Origin: an uncultured Erysipelotrichaceae bacterium
GTDB taxonomy: Bacteria; Bacillota_I; Bacilli_A; Erysipelotrichales; Erysipelotrichaceae
NCBI GenBank assembly: GCA_937900565.1
Contig: CALCFG010000144.1
Coordinates: 1 to 10,592 of the forward strand
Length of the DNA: 10,592 nucleotides
Reading direction: 5' to 3'
A program made the position numbers and the translations under genes. The notes beneath the pieces are model-generated. The model ran no database searches. It worked only from the letters and a program-made list of their open reading frames with translations, and was not told the origin of the DNA. The stretch's first letter is position 1. Each line of letters starts with the position of its first letter. This document shows, one piece after another, positions 7,680 to 10,592 of this stretch.

Positions 7680-7688
7680 TGTTAAACT
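7680..7688 (+). promoter_or_regulatory. Extended -10 promoter of the HAD gene, leaderless
   Basis: TGTTAAACT (a -10 of 4/6 match with TGn extension) is followed by AATACT and ATG 7695, the same seven-base geometry as at the other leaderless starts. An alternative -10, TATAAG at 7670-7675, would give a leader of about 13 bases. With the opposite-strand element at 7644-7652 it forms an imperfect inverted repeat (9 of 10 bases), so the dyad is explained by two divergent promoters. Confidence 0.62.
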
Positions 7689-7694
7689 AATACT

Positions 7695-8354
7695 ATGATT
7701 AAAACAGTGATTTTTGATTTTAATGGAACTTTGTTTATGGATAGTGATTACCATAAGAAAGCGTGGATTGCGTATGCAAAACAACGCTTTGGCAAAGATA
7801 TAAGTGTAGAACAATTTAAAAATGAGTTTATGGGTAAACCAAATGTTAAAATCTTGCAAATGCTGGATCCCTCATTATCTAATGAACAAGCTTTAATATA
7901 CTCAGAAGAAAAAGAAGTTATGTATCGTACTATGGTTATAAATGATGGAATGCCACGTTTAGTTGAAGGAGCAGAAGTATTATTTAATTTTTTAAAAATA
8001 AAGAAAATTTCATTTACTATCGCGTCAGCTTCTAATGTAAATAATTTTATTTTCTATCGTAAAGTATTTAATTTAGATGACTATTTTAATCCGAATTTAT
8101 TAGTTATGGATGATGGATCATATGACTCTAAAGTAATGATGTATCAACGTGCTATAGAATTATTAAATGGAGATTTAAGTACAACGTATGTTTTCGAAGA
8201 TGCAAGAGTCGGCATTGATTGTGCACTATCGGCAGGAATCAAACAATTAGGTATTATTAATGAAAATGTAATTGATCATCGGTTTAAACATTATCGAAAT
8301 TTTAATGAAGTGTTACAGGATAATTCGTTTGTGCTAGAATGTATCCATGATTAA
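7695..8354 (+). CDS. HAD-family (beta-phosphoglucomutase-like) hydrolase
   Basis: This 219-residue cytoplasmic protein belongs to the haloacid dehalogenase superfamily, subfamily with a helical cap after motif I, and probably acts on a small phosphorylated metabolite. Motif I is FDFNGTLF with nucleophile Asp8; the usual general acid/base Asp two residues on is Asn10. Motif II is the Ser at 111 in TIASASN, motif III is Lys146 in DSKVMMYQRA, and motif IV is VFEDARVGIDCALSAGI with Glu168 and Asp169. The cap lies at about 15-85. Length is normal for beta-phosphoglucomutase-like phosphatases. The Asn10 change would be expected to slow or alter phosphate hydrolysis, although DFNGT versions of motif I are, as I recall, found in other Firmicute HAD proteins. 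Substrate is unknown. The 3' end overlaps the lipoprotein start by eight bases, and the coding sequence contains that gene's promoter. Confidence 0.88.
   Translation: MIKTVIFDFNGTLFMDSDYHKKAWIAYAKQRFGKDISVEQFKNEFMGKPNVKILQMLDPSLSNEQALIYSEEKEVMYRTMVINDGMPRLVEGAEVLFNFLKIKKISFTIASASNVNNFIFYRKVFNLDDYFNPNLLVMDDGSYDSKVMMYQRAIELLNGDLSTTYVFEDARVGIDCALSAGIKQLGIINENVIDHRFKHYRNFNEVLQDNSFVLECIHD
8332..8340 (+). promoter_or_regulatory. Extended -10 promoter of the lipoprotein gene inside the HAD gene
   Basis: TGCTAGAAT is followed by GTATCC and ATG 8347, again placing the expected transcription start on the A of the start codon. A partial -35, GTTACA (8312-8317), lies 17 bp upstream. The element is entirely within the last HAD codons, so the lipoprotein may be made from its own leaderless mRNA and not only by coupling to HAD translation. 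Confidence 0.6.
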
Positions 8355-8871
8355 AAGTTTAAAGTTAGTTATAGCGTGTGCACTGGGGTTAAGTTTATGT
8401 GGATGTGCAACAATTCAAAAGATGATCAATCCAAACATTGACAAAGAAGATCAATATAATTATATGGTGGCTTCATTATTGGAGAATAGTAGCTTCCGTT
8501 CCAATGCAATTTATTATGATTTAACTGTTGAAGTAATAAATAATGGAAGTAGTTATGATTATACAGTGACATTAAATAATCCAAACAAGGCGATGTTAAA
8601 TGTTGGTATTATGGTTATGGATAATTTAGGTGTACAAGGCAATCAAGACCATATCGAAAGCATTGGTGTCTTGGATGAACATTACGACTTAATTCCTGGA
8701 CAAGTATATAATCAAGAAAATTTAATGAATCAATTGCAAGTGAACGGTACGGTTGGAACTTTACCGGATTCATTAAAGATATTAGTGACATGGAATGATG
8801 ATGATTTTTCCAATTATATTTCGGATTTTTATGTAGTAGATGTGCAAGATGAATTGATAACACAATTTTAA
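8347..8871 (+). CDS. Small lipoprotein of unknown function
   Basis: This is a 174-residue predicted lipoprotein. The N-terminus has a basic MIKSLK start, a hydrophobic core and the lipobox LCGC, so Cys20 would be lipidated after signal peptidase II cleavage, anchoring the protein on the outer face of the membrane. Cys18 sits in the lipobox itself. The mature part, about 155 residues, starts with a polar segment and then shows alternating strand-like stretches (LTVEVINNGSSYDYTVTLNN, a later ILVTWNDDD). This suggests a small beta-sandwich of the kind that binds a ligand or partner protein, but I recognise no family. Its start overlaps the HAD stop, and its stop lies in the hairpin shared with ispH. 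A functional link to the HAD enzyme is possible but unsupported beyond adjacency. Lipoprotein status is well supported. Confidence 0.83.
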   Translation: MIKSLKLVIACALGLSLCGCATIQKMINPNIDKEDQYNYMVASLLENSSFRSNAIYYDLTVEVINNGSSYDYTVTLNNPNKAMLNVGIMVMDNLGVQGNQDHIESIGVLDEHYDLIPGQVYNQENLMNQLQVNGTVGTLPDSLKILVTWNDDDFSNYISDFYVVDVQDELITQF

Positions 8872-8896
8872 AGGGAAGCGAACGCTTCCCTTTAAA
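8867..8896. terminator. Shared hairpin holding both convergent stop codons
   Basis: A perfect 14-bp inverted repeat (8867-8880 with 8883-8896, core AAAGGGAAGCG/CGCTTCCCTTT) has only two bases between arms, so the tip probably opens to a four-base loop. The TAA of the lipoprotein gene (8869-8871) and the TAA of ispH (8892-8894, minus strand) both lie inside the arms. The T tracts are the stem's own ends, so it may act as terminator in both directions. Confidence 0.75.
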
Positions 8897-9806
8897 GTAT
8901 TTGTGATATTTCAATGGCTTGTTTGATCGGAGTTTCATTTTTAGCATAACGCGTCATGTAATCAATGACTGCATTAGTAATGGCGTTGGGAGTTGAAGCA
9001 CCTGAGGTGATGGCAACATTTTGACAATCTTTAAATAAGGATTCATTCAATTCCATTAAATCATTAATTTTACTAACAACTTTTACGTTGGGTTTGCTTA
9101 GGGCAAGCTTTTCTAGTTTTGTCGTATTATTACTTGACTTATCACCAACAATAATCACCCCATCAATGTTATCATCCATATTAATTAAGGCATTTTGGCG
9201 ACTTGTGGTTGCAAAACAAATTTGTGGCTCAATGATGCATTGTTTAAATCTTTTTTGTATGCATTCTAATAATGGCTCAATTTGATAAGTACTCATGGTA
9301 GTTTGTGTAGTCACGTAAACTAGATCATTATCTAATTCATTGGGAATATCTTCCAATGTTTCTATGCATAAAATTTCAGGATGGTTATAACAAATACCTT
9401 CACTTTCAGGATGGTTTTTCTTTCCGATATAAAGGATTTGATAACCTTGATTCAAATAATGCATTACTTTATCTTTAATGGCAATAACATCGCTACAGGA
9501 AGCATCCACAATGGTTAATCCTTTTTGTTTGGCTTTGGTATAAACGTATTCACTAATGCCATGGGCACTAAATATGACAACACCACTTTCAATTTCATCT
9601 AATAAATCGTAGCGAGATTTCCCATGATCATTTAATGTACGGATTCCTAATTCATTTAAGGCATCACTAACGTAATGGTTATGCACAATTGGGCCTAAGA
9701 CAGTAATGGGTGTATTTGGGTAATCAATGGCTGTTTGTTTCGCAATTTTAATAGCTTGCAATACACCTTTGCAATAGCCACGTGGTACTAATGGTATAAT
9801 TTTCAT
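8892..9806 (-). CDS. ispH: 4-hydroxy-3-methylbut-2-enyl diphosphate reductase
   Basis: This enzyme makes isopentenyl and dimethylallyl diphosphate from HMBPP, the last step of the MEP (non-mevalonate) pathway, in the cytoplasm, using an iron-sulfur cluster. The 304-residue length is typical. The three cluster cysteines are visible: Cys12 in PRGYCKGV, Cys104 in VDASCSDV and Cys197 in ICFATTSRQ. Substrate-binding residues are also in place: His42 in GPIVHNHYV, His82 in FSAHGIS, His132 and Glu134 in KNHPESEG, Thr167 in VTTQTTMS, and SGASTPNAI (268-276). Translation should start at ATG 9806, with a leaderless-type promoter seven bases upstream. It is divergent from the DEAD-box gene with overlapping promoters, and convergent with the lipoprotein gene. 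In Bacillus subtilis, as I recall, ispH (yqfP) also lies close to cshB, so the neighbourhood supports both calls. No missing key residue was found. Confidence 0.96.
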   Translation of the reverse strand: MKIIPLVPRGYCKGVLQAIKIAKQTAIDYPNTPITVLGPIVHNHYVSDALNELGIRTLNDHGKSRYDLLDEIESGVVIFSAHGISEYVYTKAKQKGLTIVDASCSDVIAIKDKVMHYLNQGYQILYIGKKNHPESEGICYNHPEILCIETLEDIPNELDNDLVYVTTQTTMSTYQIEPLLECIQKRFKQCIIEPQICFATTSRQNALINMDDNIDGVIIVGDKSSNNTTKLEKLALSKPNVKVVSKINDLMELNESLFKDCQNVAITSGASTPNAITNAVIDYMTRYAKNETPIKQAIEISQIL

Positions 9807-9812
9807 GGTTAT

Positions 9813-9821
9813 ATTTTAACA
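9813..9821 (-). promoter_or_regulatory. Extended -10 promoter of ispH, leaderless
   Basis: On the minus strand this reads TGTTAAAAT, followed by ATAACC and ATG at 9806, the seven-base spacing seen at four other starts. No Shine-Dalgarno site is possible in so short a leader. The element overlaps the opposite-strand -35 of the helicase gene (9816-9821), so polymerase binding at one promoter should block the other. Confidence 0.7.
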
Positions 9822-9843
9822 AATTTATCGGATATGGTATTAT
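9816..9843 (+). promoter_or_regulatory. Promoter of the DEAD-box helicase gene
   Basis: A -35 of TTAACA (9816-9821, 5/6 match) and an extended -10 TGGTATTAT (9835-9843) are separated by 16 bp. Transcription should start near 9850, giving a leader of about 34 bases. This is the only promoter here with a convincing -35 and the only one followed by a leader with a Shine-Dalgarno site. Confidence 0.72.
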
Positions 9844-9872
9844 CTTTATGCTCTTTTTAAGACTCGATAATT

Positions 9873-9880
9873 AAGGAGGT
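9873..9880 (+). promoter_or_regulatory. Strong Shine-Dalgarno site of the helicase gene
   Basis: AAGGAGGT, nearly the full anti-Shine-Dalgarno complement, precedes ATG 9884 by a short spacer and fixes that start. A tiny open frame in the leader (ATG 9848, eight codons MLFLRLDN, stop TAA 9872-9874) ends at the first bases of this site. Confidence 0.88.
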
Positions 9881-9883
9881 ATT

Positions 9884-10592
9884 ATGAAAAATTTTAACTT
9901 TAGAAACAGTGTGCAACAATTCATTGATTCCTTTGGGTTTGAAACATACACAAAAATCCAAGAAGAAACAATTCCACTTGCATTACGACACAAAAATATT
10001 TTAGGAATATCTGATACTGGTACAGGTAAAACACTGGCTTATTTATTGCCTGTGTTAGATAGTATTAAACCAAGTAATCCGAATGTACAAGCAGTGATTA
10101 CTGCGCCAACGCGTGAATTAGCTCAACAAATTTATACAGTAGCTAGCAAGTTTAAACAATTTGATAGTGATGTGCGAATTCGTTTGGTTATTGGCGGAGT
10201 GGATCGTGAAAAAGAAATTAACAGTTTACAAAAAAATCAACCCCATTTAGTTATTGGTACACCGGGAAGAATTAAAGACTTATTTTTAAAAGAAAAAGTA
10301 TTACGTGTGGAAAGTGCGAATGTATTTGTTGTAGATGAAGCAGATATGACATTAGAATTTGGTTTTTTGGATGATGTTGATGCCATTTGCGGTCGCATGA
10401 GCGAAAAATTGCAAATGATGGTGTTTTCTGCGACAGTTCCGCAATCTTTACGCCCTTTTATTAAAAAATATTGTTCTAACGTTAATACAATAGAGATTAA
10501 AAACGAAACAATTTTTGCACCACAAATTGAATATCAATTAGTGGATTGCAAACATCGGGATTATAACGAAGTTTTATTGGAAGTATTGGCGA
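9884..10592 (+). CDS. cshB: DEAD-box RNA helicase, 3' end cut by the window edge
   Basis: This is an ATP-dependent RNA helicase that probably unwinds structured RNA in cold adaptation, ribosome assembly or mRNA decay. The 236 residues present cover the first RecA-like domain: Q motif (Phe19 and Gln26 in TYTKIQEETIP), Walker A SDTGTGKT at 43-50, APTRELA at 74-80, the IGG motif at 103-105, TPGR at 126-129, VDEADM with DEAD at 151-154, and SAT at 182-184. The second RecA domain and any C-terminal extension lie beyond the window. The protein starts almost directly at the Q motif, so there is no N-terminal extension. The neighbouring ispH suggests CshB (YqfR of Bacillus) over CshA or DeaD, but the symbol rests on that context and is tentative. 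The DEAD-box family call is certain. Transcription is from a promoter overlapping that of ispH. Confidence 0.93.
   Translation, partial: MKNFNFRNSVQQFIDSFGFETYTKIQEETIPLALRHKNILGISDTGTGKTLAYLLPVLDSIKPSNPNVQAVITAPTRELAQQIYTVASKFKQFDSDVRIRLVIGGVDREKEINSLQKNQPHLVIGTPGRIKDLFLKEKVLRVESANVFVVDEADMTLEFGFLDDVDAICGRMSEKLQMMVFSATVPQSLRPFIKKYCSNVNTIEIKNETIFAPQIEYQLVDCKHRDYNEVLLEVLA

Noticed and set aside
7644..7688. Operator palindrome between the PASTA and HAD genes
   Set aside because: The inverted repeat is fully explained by two divergent extended -10 elements with the same consensus.
7638..7859. 74-residue N-terminal extension of the PASTA protein reading frame
   Set aside because: It overlaps the HAD gene on the opposite strand, has no membrane or domain logic, and a promoter plus a basic MAKRKKK start are present at 7637.

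Overview
The window looks like a chromosomal segment of a low-GC Bacillota bacterium. The evidence is AT-rich coding, a Gram-positive style lipoprotein, a secreted GH73-type glucosaminidase, PASTA domains, and an ispH gene beside a cshB-like DEAD-box helicase gene, a neighbourhood I recall from Bacillus. A relative of the Erysipelotrichia is my best guess, but no marker gene here fixes the taxonomy. TGA is read as a stop.

Layout. (1) 1-749, plus strand: the 3' three quarters of galE, closed by a strong hairpin terminator. (2) 879-4991, plus strand: a cell-surface unit. It holds a single-pass membrane protein split by an apparent one-base frameshift, then a 1038-residue secreted glucosaminidase with a C-terminal run of beta domains. 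(3) 5118-7637, minus strand: an 839-residue membrane protein with a long extracellular run of PASTA-like repeats and no kinase domain. It converges on the glucosaminidase gene across a bidirectional terminator. (4) 7695-8871, plus strand: a HAD-family hydrolase, then a small lipoprotein whose start overlaps the hydrolase stop. (5) 8892-9806, minus strand: ispH, converging on the lipoprotein gene through one shared hairpin. (6) 9884 to the end, plus strand: the N-terminal 236 residues of a DEAD-box helicase.

The most striking signal is in the promoters. Five genes on both strands (starts at 879, 7637, 7695, 8347 and 9806) have an extended -10 element TG[CT]TAnnnT followed by exactly six bases and then the ATG. 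The A of the start codon therefore sits at the expected transcription start. None of the five has a good Shine-Dalgarno sequence. This predicts leaderless mRNAs as a common mode of expression here. By contrast, the gene inside the surface operon (1875) and the helicase gene (9884) have purine-rich Shine-Dalgarno sites.

Functionally, the middle of the window is about the cell envelope: a wall hydrolase, a probable peptidoglycan-binding PASTA protein whose 14 extracellular cysteines fall in seven close pairs, a membrane-anchored beta-rich protein and a lipoprotein. The flanks are housekeeping: sugar nucleotide epimerisation, isoprenoid precursor synthesis and RNA unwinding. I see no mobile element, CRISPR array, rRNA or tRNA.
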